Shown in pieces: positions 42,192 through 49,690 of a stretch of DNA of 51,263 nucleotides. Source of the DNA: an uncultured Methanomicrobiales archaeon (lineage in GTDB: Archaea > Halobacteriota > Methanomicrobia > Methanomicrobiales > Methanospirillaceae); NCBI GenBank assembly GCA_949320185.1, contig CASGHK010000038.1:1-51263 (forward strand). The letters are read 5' to 3'. The notes below the pieces were generated by a model. The model saw nothing but the letters and a program-made list of their open reading frames with translations, did no database searches and had not been told where the DNA came from. The stretch's first letter is position 1; every line of letters starts with the position of its first letter. Position numbers and translations under genes: made by a program.

Positions 42192-42770
42192 CTACTCCAC
42201 CATCAGGGATCGACCGGCAGCCCACGCCTTTCCCCGTTCCTCGCCGAGTCCCCAGTAGGTGTTGTCGGGCATGGTCAGCAGCAGCGGGTCGACCGCTGCC
42301 ATCTCGATCAGGCCGTTTCGCACCACGGACGGGTCTGCATAGGCACCCACGATCTCGCCGATCACCAGGTCGTGCGACGGGAGAGAGACGATCTCGACGA
42401 CCCGGCACTCCATGGAGATCAGGCAGTCAGCGATCATCGGGGCGGTCCCGAGTTCGCCGTAGGCGACCTCGAAGACCCCTGATTTGTCCGTCGTTGCGCC
42501 GGACACGAGGCCGCAGTAGTCGGTTGCGACCATCTGCTCCGAGGACGGGACATTCACGGAGAAGGCACCGTTCTCCCTGATTCCCACCGTCGTCGCATGT
42601 GCCCGGTGGATGCCGCAACAGAGCATCGGCGGAACCAGGTTCGCACGACAGCACCAGCCGGCAGGCATGAAGTTCGCACGGCCATCCAGTCGCGTCCCCA
42701 CGAGGACGACCGGCATGGGAAGAAAGACGTTCGCGGAGACCCGAACCCGTTCCATCTTCAGGACCCCCAT
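42192..42770 (-). CDS. Flavin reductase-like FMN-binding protein
   Basis: 192 residues. The split-barrel pattern includes PMPVVLVGTRLDGRANFMPA near residue 18-37, VGIRENGAFSVNVPS near 62-76 and HDLVIGEIVGAYAD near 132-145. A conserved Cys pair (AGWCCRAN) lies in the FMN region. The family reduces flavins or passes electrons between flavin and Fe-S partners. Start at ATG 42770 overlaps the end of the nitroreductase gene by 13 bases; an internal ATG at 42755 is an alternative. With the nitroreductase and the ferredoxin-reductase it forms a three-gene redox unit. Confidence 0.88.
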   Translation of the reverse strand: MGVLKMERVRVSANVFLPMPVVLVGTRLDGRANFMPAGWCCRANLVPPMLCCGIHRAHATTVGIRENGAFSVNVPSSEQMVATDYCGLVSGATTDKSGVFEVAYGELGTAPMIADCLISMECRVVEIVSLPSHDLVIGEIVGAYADPSVVRNGLIEMAAVDPLLLTMPDNTYWGLGEERGKAWAAGRSLMVE

Positions 42771-43273
42771 CCGTTCCGGTGAACCCGGTCCGGGCGAAAC
42801 CGGGACTCGGGCGGGGGATGATCCGCGGGATGACCGAGGATGACGAACGCGACCGGAACGACCCCATCAGGCAGACGGCAGTGCCGGGCGAAGCCCGCCA
42901 CCCGGTCCTCGAGCGGGTAGACTCCGGTCCAGACCGCACCGAGCCCGAGGGCGTGTGCGGCGAGCAGCAGGTTCTGGATGGCGGCCGAACAGTCCTGGAC
43001 CCAGAACCCCGGGATGACGAGGGACCGCGTGTCCGCACAGACCAGGATACCGAGCGGGGCACCGCGGACGGCGCTTGCGTACGGGCTGAAGGACGGGATC
43101 GTGTCGAGCATCGCGCGATCGTCGATCACGACGAACTGCCAGGGCTGCTCGTTTGCAGCGGATGGACCCTGCATCGCCGCCTCGAGCAGGGAGCGGATCG
43201 TGGACTCGTCGACCAGGTCCGGCTGGTACCGCCGCACGCTCCGGCGAGTACGTATGGCATCGAGGGTCTCCAT
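42758..43273 (-). CDS. Nitroreductase family protein
   Basis: 171 residues, short single-domain form. Typical features are AIRTRRSVRRYQPDLVDEST near residue 6-25 (phosphate and ribityl contacts of FMN), AAMQGPSAANEQPWQFVVID near 32-51, and GLGAVWTGVYPLEDRVAGF near 109-127. It probably works as an FMN dimer. TATA-like GCATTTATACCC on the minus strand (43303-43314) lies about 30 bases before the ATG, implying a very short leader. First gene of the nitroreductase - flavin reductase - aldo/keto reductase unit. Confidence 0.92.
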   Translation of the reverse strand: METLDAIRTRRSVRRYQPDLVDESTIRSLLEAAMQGPSAANEQPWQFVVIDDRAMLDTIPSFSPYASAVRGAPLGILVCADTRSLVIPGFWVQDCSAAIQNLLLAAHALGLGAVWTGVYPLEDRVAGFARHCRLPDGVVPVAFVILGHPADHPPPESRFRPDRVHRNGWGS

Positions 43274-43339
43274 GGCAACGAGAGTGCGTGGTGCGGGTAT
43301 AAATGCATCGGCACTCGAGGCTCTGGAGGGTGCCTCCCC

Positions 43340-43618
43340 CTATCGTTGCTCACCCTTGAGCCGTCGGTACTCACGCTCGGTCATCCGCTCGGTGTACGCC
43401 TTTCCGTGGAAGGCGCCCACGTAGTGGGATGCCAGACCGATCCCCCACCCGAAGGTGACGATGATGAACCAGGGAAAGGTCCCGGGCCCCGAAGTGGTCC
43501 ACCAGAGCGCGGCCAGAAAGAGGTTCACGCCCACGTACGCTGCAAGGTGAGAGTAGAACCCAACCTTCTCATTCGCACTCTCACGTGCGATCTGCCGGAG
43601 TTCGTCGTCTGTCGGCAC
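43340..43618 (-). CDS. 2TM domain membrane protein
   Basis: 92 residues from GTG 43618 with GAGGA six bases upstream. Pattern RQIARESANEKVGFYSHLAA then helix 1 (YVGVNLFLAALWW), a short loop TTSGPGTFPW, helix 2 (FIIVTFGWGIGLASHYVGAF) and a charged tail matches the small '2TM domain' family, often found fused to kinases or alone. Function unknown. A TATA-like CCTTAATC lies about 40 bases upstream. Confidence 0.82.
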   Translation of the reverse strand: MPTDDELRQIARESANEKVGFYSHLAAYVGVNLFLAALWWTTSGPGTFPWFIIVTFGWGIGLASHYVGAFHGKAYTERMTEREYRRLKGEQR

Positions 43619-43896
43619 AAGGATTCCTCGCTGTGGATTCGGATCGGCCAGAGATTAAGGTTTCTTATGAGGCCAGTTTCGGGGGCCCACGGACGGAGTG
43701 CCGACCAGGCACGAGCGGAGGTCTGCACCCAGAGAGAACGGCATACCCGTCATCCCGGAAGAGACCGCCGCCCCCATCCGGTAATGAGCCGACAGAGTGG
43801 TGGGACGGTGTCGAGCGTCCTTGACCTGTCCGGAAACGGCTGAATTGAACGGGGAGGTCCCCAGAGAGGGGGAGCCACCCAGGCGAACTCCGGTCG

Positions 43897-44703
43897 TCAG
43901 GCGCCGCCGTACGACCGGACGTGCGTCCACGCCCGGTGGTCCGGACCGAACCGTTCATCCGACTCGTCGTAGAAGCCCGGGTCCTCCCGCCGGTACCGTC
44001 GACGGTCCTCTCCGATCGGACAGACCCGAACGCAGAGGCCGCAGGGCGAGTTGTGCTTTCGATAGAGCGTCTCGGACCGTGCGGCACACGCCCCCTTGTC
44101 GGTCAGGCCTTCGGGATAGTCGAGCGGCTCGAGCGCATCCACAGGGCAGGCCTCGACACACTGCATGCACCGGGTGCAGAGCGACTCTGTCATTACCGGG
44201 TCCGGGGGCATCTCGGCCGTCGTGAGCACCGAGACGAACCGCACTCGGGGGCCGAACTCTCGCGTCAGGAGCGCGTTGTTGACCCCGAAGGTGCCGAGCC
44301 CCGCCAGGTACGCCGCGTGCCGGTGCGAGAAGAAGGCGATCGGCTTTTTGAGCAGGACGCCGATCGAGCCGTACCCGTCCCGGGGGACCGGTACCGCGGG
44401 GTGTCCTCGCGCATCAAGGTCAGCGGCAATCCGGTAGGCGTACTGGTCGAGCAGCGCGTTGAGTGTGCCGTAGTGCTCGTGGTACCAGATCGATGGGGCG
44501 GAATCGATGATGGGGAGGAGGACCGGCAGCCCGATCACGATCACCGACCGCGTCCCGGGGAAGACCGCGGCGGGCTGGAAGGCCTCCGGCACCCATGGTT
44601 CGAACGGCGCAGTCTCCCAGCGGTCTGCCGGGGCGAAACCGAAAAGGGGGATCTCCAGGGCCCGGCACTTCTCCTCGACGGCCCGTCGCAGGTCCGCATC
44701 CAT
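43897..44703 (-). CDS. QueG-like 4Fe-4S protein (epoxyqueuosine reductase family, COG1600)
   Basis: 268 residues from ATG 44703, with GGAGTGAT just upstream. The frame remains open far beyond but covers the divergent pirin gene there. The N-terminal cobalamin-domain-like part includes SVIVIGLPVLLPI and KKPIAFFSHRHAAYLAGLG near residue 120-138; two ferredoxin-type motifs follow, CTRCMQCVEACPVDALEPLD near 175-194 and CGLCVRVCPIGEDRR near 220-234. Relatives include QueG and reductive-dehalogenase-like proteins. Archaea usually make archaeosine, not queuosine, so the substrate is likely different. TATA-like TTATATATC 24-32 bases before the ATG. Confidence 0.85.
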   Translation of the reverse strand: MDADLRRAVEEKCRALEIPLFGFAPADRWETAPFEPWVPEAFQPAAVFPGTRSVIVIGLPVLLPIIDSAPSIWYHEHYGTLNALLDQYAYRIAADLDARGHPAVPVPRDGYGSIGVLLKKPIAFFSHRHAAYLAGLGTFGVNNALLTREFGPRVRFVSVLTTAEMPPDPVMTESLCTRCMQCVEACPVDALEPLDYPEGLTDKGACAARSETLYRKHNSPCGLCVRVCPIGEDRRRYRREDPGFYDESDERFGPDHRAWTHVRSYGGA

Positions 44704-44720
44704 ATCACTCCATCGCAAAG

Positions 44721-44738
44721 AAGAGATATATAAGGAAC
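44721..44738. promoter_or_regulatory. Divergent TATA box between QueG-like and pirin genes
   Basis: AAGAGATATATAAGGAAC on the plus strand (its complement holds CTTATATATC). It is about 25 bases from each start codon (44703 minus, 44755 plus), so one element could give nearly leaderless transcripts in both directions. Confidence 0.6.
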
Positions 44739-44754
44739 CCGGACCGGCGCCTTT

Positions 44755-45633
44755 ATGGACTCGCACGACACCCGAGCGGACATGACAGATGAGCGCAGGG
44801 TGCTCGAGGTCCTCCCCGCCCGTCCGGTCCGCGAAGGTGCCGGTGTCCGCCTCCGGAGGGGCTTCGGAGAGCCGGAGCTCCCGCGATTCGATCCGTTTCT
44901 GATGCTCGATGACTTCCGGGCCGACCACCCCAAAGACTACCTCGCCGGGTTCCCATTCCATCCACACCGGGGAATCGAGACCGTGACGTACATGCTCGAG
45001 GGGGTCATCGCCCACGACGACAGCCTCGGCCACCACGGGATCATCGGTGCCGGCGCGGTACAGTGGATGACCGCCGGTTCCGGGATCGTCCACCAGGAGA
45101 TGCCGCGGCCGGTGGAGGGGCGGATGGGCGGCTTCCAGCTCTGGGTGAACCTCCCGGCCGCTCGGAAGATGATAAACCCACGCTACCAGGAGTACGGGGC
45201 GGGGGCGATACCCATGTACCGCGAAGACGGGGTGATGGTCCGGGTGGTCGCAGGACGTCATGCCGGTGTGCGAGGGCCCGTGAACGGCATCGTGGCCGAA
45301 CCCACCCTCCTGGACGTCCGGCTCGCCGGCGGGGCGACCTTCGAACACCCGACCTTCTCCGACGAAACCGCCTTTGCATATATCTACGGAGGTGACGGCA
45401 CCCTCGGACCGGACCATGTTTTCGTCTCGGACGCCCAGGTCGCCCGGTTCGGCGAGGGGCGGCTCGTCCGCGCCCGGGCCGGGGAGGGCGGGATGCGGTT
45501 CCTCTTCGCGGCGGGCCGACCGATCGGCGAGCCCGTAGCCTGGAAGGGGCCGGTCGTGATGAACACCGCCGAGGAACTGTCGGAGGCTTTTTGGGAGCTT
45601 CGGGACGGCACATTCGTCAAAGGGGCGGGTTGA
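44755..45633 (+). CDS. Pirin family protein
   Basis: 292 residues, usual length. Two cupin barrels. The metal site is complete: His69 and His71 in FPFHPHRGIETVTYMLEG, His113 and Glu115 in GSGIVHQEMP, matching the spacing of human and bacterial pirins. Further family segments are MGGFQLWVNLPAARKM near 124-139 and PTLLDVRLAGGATFEHP near 182-198. Pirins oxidise quercetin in some bacteria; in archaea the role is open, perhaps redox sensing. A later ATG at 44782 (MTDERRVLEVL) is an alternative start that would remove nine poorly conserved residues. Confidence 0.92.
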   Translation: MDSHDTRADMTDERRVLEVLPARPVREGAGVRLRRGFGEPELPRFDPFLMLDDFRADHPKDYLAGFPFHPHRGIETVTYMLEGVIAHDDSLGHHGIIGAGAVQWMTAGSGIVHQEMPRPVEGRMGGFQLWVNLPAARKMINPRYQEYGAGAIPMYREDGVMVRVVAGRHAGVRGPVNGIVAEPTLLDVRLAGGATFEHPTFSDETAFAYIYGGDGTLGPDHVFVSDAQVARFGEGRLVRARAGEGGMRFLFAAGRPIGEPVAWKGPVVMNTAEELSEAFWELRDGTFVKGAG

Positions 45634-45698
45634 AGGGCGCAGCGAGGGGGGCCGCTTACCCGGAGAAAGAGGGGGAGCCCAGCGATCTTGCCCCCGGA

Positions 45699-47036
45699 TC
45701 AGGCGGAGCCGACCCAGGTCACGGTCGCGGACCAGCTGCCGGTCCCCCAGACCTCCAGGTGGTACTGGTCGGCCCGGGAGACCGTCGCCGTTGACCCGCC
45801 GGGGTTCGGCCCTACGACCGTGGTCGAGAGCGTCGTTCCCGAGCTGTCCTTCAGGTATGCCATCGTCAGCTGGTCGGCGCTGAGCCGGACCGAGACCGTC
45901 CCGGCGGAGAGGTTGACCGCGGGCATGACCCCGCCGCCGTTCCCCGCGTAGCTCAGGGTTTCTGTCGCCGGGGACGGCAGGGCGGGAGAGACCGTCCCTC
46001 CCGGTGTCATGGTCGGGGTGGCGGTGACGATCCGGGCCTTCCACCCGTCGCTGATGTTCGCTGCGCCGATCCCGACCAGGTACTCGCCGTCCCGGGGGAC
46101 GGTGACCGAGAACGTCCCCCCGGGCGGCGTGACGACCGAGAGGCCGAGCAGCGCCCCGAACTGGTCCGCCACGACCGCAGCCGTCGTCCCCGAGGACTCA
46201 ACCACGACCGAGGCGGGGCCGGCGGGGAGCGGGACGTATCCCGGGGACCAGTTGCCCCAGCCCTCCCACGCGAGCGGGCCGATCGGGTAGCCGAATCCCC
46301 CGGCACGGGGAGTGGGGTATTCCGGGGTGCGGGGGACCGGTGTCGTCACGGGATTGCCACGGACGCTCGAGTAGAGGCCGGATCCCAGGTGCCCGCCGGG
46401 GCTACGGCCTCCCCTGCCGCCGCTCCCCTCCGCGCCCTGGATGTACCGCGAGAGGGTGCCGTTCGGCGCCGGAGCGACGGGCGCGGGCGTGCTGTTGTTG
46501 GTCCGGATCGACGGAGATGGACGGATCGAGACCGAGCCGTTGGTCGTCCGGGGTGCCATCGTCAGGTTGACCTTTCCGGTGGCATTCACCGGGGTTGGTG
46601 AGACGAACGCGGCAGCGCCAGCTCGGGCAGATGTGGCCGCAGGTGAGTCCGGGGCCTTTTCACCGAAGAACCCGCCGAACAGGAACGCCGCCGCCAGAGC
46701 GACCAGGAGGACTGCGAGGACGCTGCCAGCGACGAGCGCGTACTTCTGCCAGGCGGGCCGCTTCTCCTCCTCGCCGAACGCGTACCGACAGTAGATGCAG
46801 TACTGCGCCCCCTCGGGGCTGGTACGGCCGCACTCCGGACAGATCACTCCCGGGGCGGGCGCCGGGGGTGCGTCGGCATCAGGGGCAGGTTCCAGCTCAA
46901 CCTGCTCGGAATCCAGCGAGTCCTCTGGAACCGGATGGACGGGAGAGGGCGACGCGACCGTAATACGCGCACCGCACTCGGGGCACTGTTCGAAGTCGTT
47001 CGGAACCGCTGCTCCACAATCCGGGCACTCTTTCAT
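45699..47036 (-). CDS. Zinc-ribbon membrane protein with extracellular Ser/Thr-rich and beta domains
   Basis: 445 residues from ATG 47036 (GGTGATGAC just upstream). Two zinc ribbons: CPDC...CPEC at residues 4-22 and CPEC...CIYC near 68-83. A single transmembrane helix (YALVAGSVLAVLLVALAAAF) near 99-118 follows, then an exported part: an Asn/Thr-rich stalk with many glycosylation sites, a Gly/Arg patch (GSGGRGGRSPGG) and about 170 residues of repeated beta structure (AGPASVVVESSGTTAA, TFSVTVPRDGEYLVGIG, DQYHLEVWGTGSW). It joins a cytoplasmic metal-binding pair to a surface domain; role unknown. The beta part may bind a surface ligand (inference). Confidence 0.75.
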   Translation of the reverse strand: MKECPDCGAAVPNDFEQCPECGARITVASPSPVHPVPEDSLDSEQVELEPAPDADAPPAPAPGVICPECGRTSPEGAQYCIYCRYAFGEEEKRPAWQKYALVAGSVLAVLLVALAAAFLFGGFFGEKAPDSPAATSARAGAAAFVSPTPVNATGKVNLTMAPRTTNGSVSIRPSPSIRTNNSTPAPVAPAPNGTLSRYIQGAEGSGGRGGRSPGGHLGSGLYSSVRGNPVTTPVPRTPEYPTPRAGGFGYPIGPLAWEGWGNWSPGYVPLPAGPASVVVESSGTTAAVVADQFGALLGLSVVTPPGGTFSVTVPRDGEYLVGIGAANISDGWKARIVTATPTMTPGGTVSPALPSPATETLSYAGNGGGVMPAVNLSAGTVSVRLSADQLTMAYLKDSSGTTLSTTVVGPNPGGSTATVSRADQYHLEVWGTGSWSATVTWVGSA

Positions 47037-47150
47037 GTCATCACCATCGGGGGGGGGCTGGTGCGAGCGGGAGCCTGGATGGACGGGCAGACGGAGAGAA
47101 TGAGAGAGGACCCATAGTCCGCCGACCACCCTTTGAAGGGGACGTCCACC

Positions 47151-48731
47151 TCATCGAGATACGGTCCGCCGATTGAGCATCCCGGCGAGGATGTTACAGT
47201 TGCTCGTCGCGTCGGCCCCGAAGGTCCCCGATTGCTTGAGTTCCCCGAAGCACTGCATCGCCTCCGTCGCCTCGTTCCTGAAGGCCGTCGTGTCGCCGCC
47301 CGCGCTCGCCTGGTAAGCAAGGGCGGTGTGCTGCCACCCGCCGGCATAGGTCGCGAACTCGCCCACGTAGGCCGCCTTTCCGTTCAGGATCGGGACGATC
47401 GCGGCCGTGTACGCGGTACCGTCCCCGAAGGACGTCCCGGTGTACGAGACGCCCCGAAGCGTCGTCGTCGCCCTGGAGAAGAGCGACTGCGCATCCTGGA
47501 ACTTCGCGCCGGCAGATTTGAACGACGCGCCGGCGGCGGCATAGTCTGCGCCGTTCATTTGGACCCTCCCGGCGCTGTAGGCGTCCGAGCCGTCGTACAT
47601 CGCGAGCGCCGCGTCAGCGAGCGAGATGTACGCGCACGAGACCGACTTCATCAACGCCAGGTTGGCTGCATTGGCCGGGTCGTTCACCTGGTTTACCTGG
47701 GCAAGGCAGGTCGAGAACGAGGTCCGCGCCTGGGTAAGATGGGTGCGGATCTGGCCAAAGTCACTCGCGGCCCACGCCCTGCTCCAGGCGGTGTTGCCGG
47801 CGGTGTAGGACGCATACGCCTGATCCATGCTCGCGCCGCCCTGCGTCGGGGTCGACGTCGGGGTTGGCATGGACGTGACCGTCGTCGTCGGGGTGACTGT
47901 CCCTGTCGGGATCGGTGTGACGGTCTCAGTCACGGTCGGCGTCTCGGTTCCCGTCGGAGTCGGCTCCTCCGTCTCGGGCAGGTCGCCTTTCTCCAGGTAG
48001 GACGAGATCGCCGCGTACCAGCGGTTCGCGATCTTCTTCTCCCCGCTCTCGTCGGGATGGATGTAACGCGGCGCCTGGTTGTCCGCCTTCCCATCGTAGC
48101 CCGAGTAGAGATCGACCACCCGCACCGGGGAGGCCGAGGTGGAGATCCCCGAGGCCCAGGAGGGAAGCCGGTTGTTGAACTCGATCAGTCCGGAGGCCTG
48201 GTTCCGCTTGGAGTCGCCGGTCGGGGGCAGTTTCCCGACGAAGACGACGATGTTGGAATTCCTGGCGCGGAGCGTCTTGACGAGCGCGTTCATGTTCTCG
48301 AACCGGGTCGCCATCGGAGTCTGGTGGAGCACGTCGTTCGTGCCGATCAGGACGAGCGCGATGTCTGGTTTGTACCCCGAGAGCCAGGACGAGAGTTTTC
48401 CTCCCGAACCAACGCCGTTCACGATCCCGCCGATCGTGAAGCCTCCGTGTCCCTCGTTCGCCTTGTCGAAGCTGACCGGGAAGTTGGGTGCAGTCGAGGA
48501 GCCGACGAAGTCGACGGCGTACCCGTTCGAACGGAGCTTGTCCCAGAGCCAGTAGCGGTAGGTGGGGTGCATGTCCCCGTCGTCGGTGTCGAGCATCCCC
48601 TTCGTCAGCGAGTCGCCGATCGGGACGATCCGGGTCGTGGCGTCTACAGCGCCCCCGATCAGGAGCGCGAAGATGAGAAATGCGGAGAGAACCAGCCAGG
48701 TTCGCGGCCGTCGTGAGAACATGCGGTCCAT
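47151..48731 (-). CDS. Secreted SGNH/GDSL hydrolase with Thr/Pro linker and helical C-terminal domain
   Basis: 526 residues from ATG 48731 (an ATG at 48722 is possible; the frame runs to 49280 but overlaps a permease relic on the other strand). Signal segment WLVLSAFLIFALLIGGAVDA at 12-31. SGNH block I is IVPIGDSLTKG with Ser41; block II lies near FVGSS (75-79); block III is LVLIGTNDVLH with GTND at 130-133; block V is RYIHPDESGEKKIA with His225, but the usual Asp three residues before the His is Arg222. A Thr/Pro linker (250-295) leads to about 230 Ala-rich helical residues (AYASYTAGNTAWSRAWAASD). Likely an extracellular esterase or deacylase acting on glycans. Confidence 0.82.
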   Translation of the reverse strand: MDRMFSRRPRTWLVLSAFLIFALLIGGAVDATTRIVPIGDSLTKGMLDTDDGDMHPTYRYWLWDKLRSNGYAVDFVGSSTAPNFPVSFDKANEGHGGFTIGGIVNGVGSGGKLSSWLSGYKPDIALVLIGTNDVLHQTPMATRFENMNALVKTLRARNSNIVVFVGKLPPTGDSKRNQASGLIEFNNRLPSWASGISTSASPVRVVDLYSGYDGKADNQAPRYIHPDESGEKKIANRWYAAISSYLEKGDLPETEEPTPTGTETPTVTETVTPIPTGTVTPTTTVTSMPTPTSTPTQGGASMDQAYASYTAGNTAWSRAWAASDFGQIRTHLTQARTSFSTCLAQVNQVNDPANAANLALMKSVSCAYISLADAALAMYDGSDAYSAGRVQMNGADYAAAGASFKSAGAKFQDAQSLFSRATTTLRGVSYTGTSFGDGTAYTAAIVPILNGKAAYVGEFATYAGGWQHTALAYQASAGGDTTAFRNEATEAMQCFGELKQSGTFGADATSNCNILAGMLNRRTVSR

Positions 48732-48778
48732 CGTACCACTACTATATTCATTCACGTGGGGGTGGCGATAAAACCTGT

Positions 48779-49230
48779 GGCATCGGGGTTGTGCCTGTAC
48801 AGGACGTGGTCGCGGCGAGCACCCTCCTGCCGATCGCACGCACCGCCTAGCTCGGCTGGACGAGTCCGTCTGCGGCCGAGATCGACGCCGCACGCGGGAT
48901 CGGGCTCTCTCCTCTCTAGGCGCTGCGATACGTCCGTGCCCCCGCCTGCACGCCCGCCTTCTTTTCGGCGCTCCGACTTGCGGCGGTGATCGCGAACAGC
49001 GTCCCATGATGACGGTCTTCATCGGGAGCGGGGGTCTGATATCAATTGTGCTCGAGGGCGCCCTGCCGGCGATCTTGCTCGTGCTCTTCAATGACCGGCT
49101 GTTGGATCTCCTCGAGGGATGGCTCATCCATCCGGCTTTACGGGCGAGCACGGATGCATTGACCAGAGAGATGAAGACGAGAAGGGTTCCGTGCAGTGAT
49201 AAAAGACCTTCTGGGGGGGAGACAAGGTGA
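48779..49230 (+). pseudogene. Decayed ABC transporter permease (OpuCB/ProW, glycine betaine/osmoprotectant type)
   Basis: The plus strand reads, in one frame from 48779, GIGVVPVQDVVAASTLLPIA, RTA, TAG (48848-48850), LGWTSPSAAEIDAARGIGLS, PL, TAG (48917-48919), ALRYVRAPACTPAFFSALRL, AAVIANSVP, TGA (49007-49009). The next frame continues MMTVFIGSGGLISIVLEG, ALPAILLVLFNDRLLDLLEG, WL. This follows the order of osmoprotectant ABC permeases: LLPI-x-R-(N/T)-x-x-x-G(L/W), then EAARG-(M/I)-G-(L/M)-S, x-LRYV-x-x-P, FIG-(A/S)-GGL and a last helix with LLD-x-LE. The N-terminal third is missing, a loop of about ten residues seems deleted after VLEG, and two TAG codons plus a frameshift prevent translation. 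Family known from the conserved pattern; the assignment is from memory. Confidence 0.65.
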
Positions 49231-49690
49231 AAGGGCATCACGAGCGGGTCGAAGACGAACTGGACGGACCTGCGTTGCAATCCAATGAATTACTATGCGA
49301 ATGGTTCAAAGAGGTTGAACAATTATCATGCCCGTCACCCTTAGATCCAGGAAAAATACCTGCATCAATGTCGCGTCTCCCTCTCACGAGGTGTTGATTT
49401 TTCATGATCCTGCAGATAGGACACTCTATTTACCCAGATCGTGCAGGAGTCAGGTGATGGTCGTATTCCATTGGCGTCGGATCAGAACGAAGGAGAAAAG
49501 TTGGAGACGAGAATCGTGCCGACATTATGATCATCGATAATCCCCCATGCTCATCCCATACAGCGACACGGACTGCCGTCGCGAGCAAATCATCCCTGTT
49601 CATAGGCCCCTCCTGAATGATTAGATTTAGGGAACAAAATGACACCCCCTTTATTATTCGGGAATCAAACATTGTGCAGGATACATATTC
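49231..49690. other. Junction from GC-rich chromosome to AT-rich island
   Basis: Base composition falls visibly from about 49260 on. A GTG at 49227 preceded by GGGGGGGAGACAAG opens a 56-codon frame to 49397 (MKGHHERVEDELDGP at the start) that overlaps the permease relic's stop; it is unrecognised and could be the truncated next gene of the old operon. On the minus strand a short gene candidate occupies 49430-49603. TATTATTCGG/AATAATAAAGG near 49650 is a shared TATA-like patch. Confidence 0.4.
49430..49603 (-). CDS. Small hypothetical protein, divergent to the GNAT-like gene
   Basis: 57 residues starting MNRDDLLATAVRVAVWDEHG. Support is upstream: AGGAGGGGCCT is an excellent ribosome-binding site directly before the ATG, and GAATAATAAAGG (about 50 bases upstream) is a good TATA box. 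The C-terminal part (RFSSPTFLLRSDPTPMEYDH) looks less protein-like, so this may be the 5' remnant of a longer gene cut off by recombination at the island edge. No family recognised. Confidence 0.35.
   Translation of the reverse strand: MNRDDLLATAVRVAVWDEHGGLSMIIMSARFSSPTFLLRSDPTPMEYDHHLTPARSG

Noticed and set aside
41018-42580. 520-codon plus-strand frame opposite the aldo/keto reductase.
   Set aside because: Shadow frame; the minus strand carries the catalytic tetrad and cluster cysteines.
44704-46044. Upstream extension of the QueG-like frame to 715 residues.
   Set aside because: It covers the pirin gene on the other strand; the homologous part starts at ATG 44703 with a ribosome-binding site and TATA box.
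48732-49280. Upstream extension of the SGNH hydrolase frame.
   Set aside because: The signal peptide starts at 48731, and the extension is antisense to the permease relic.
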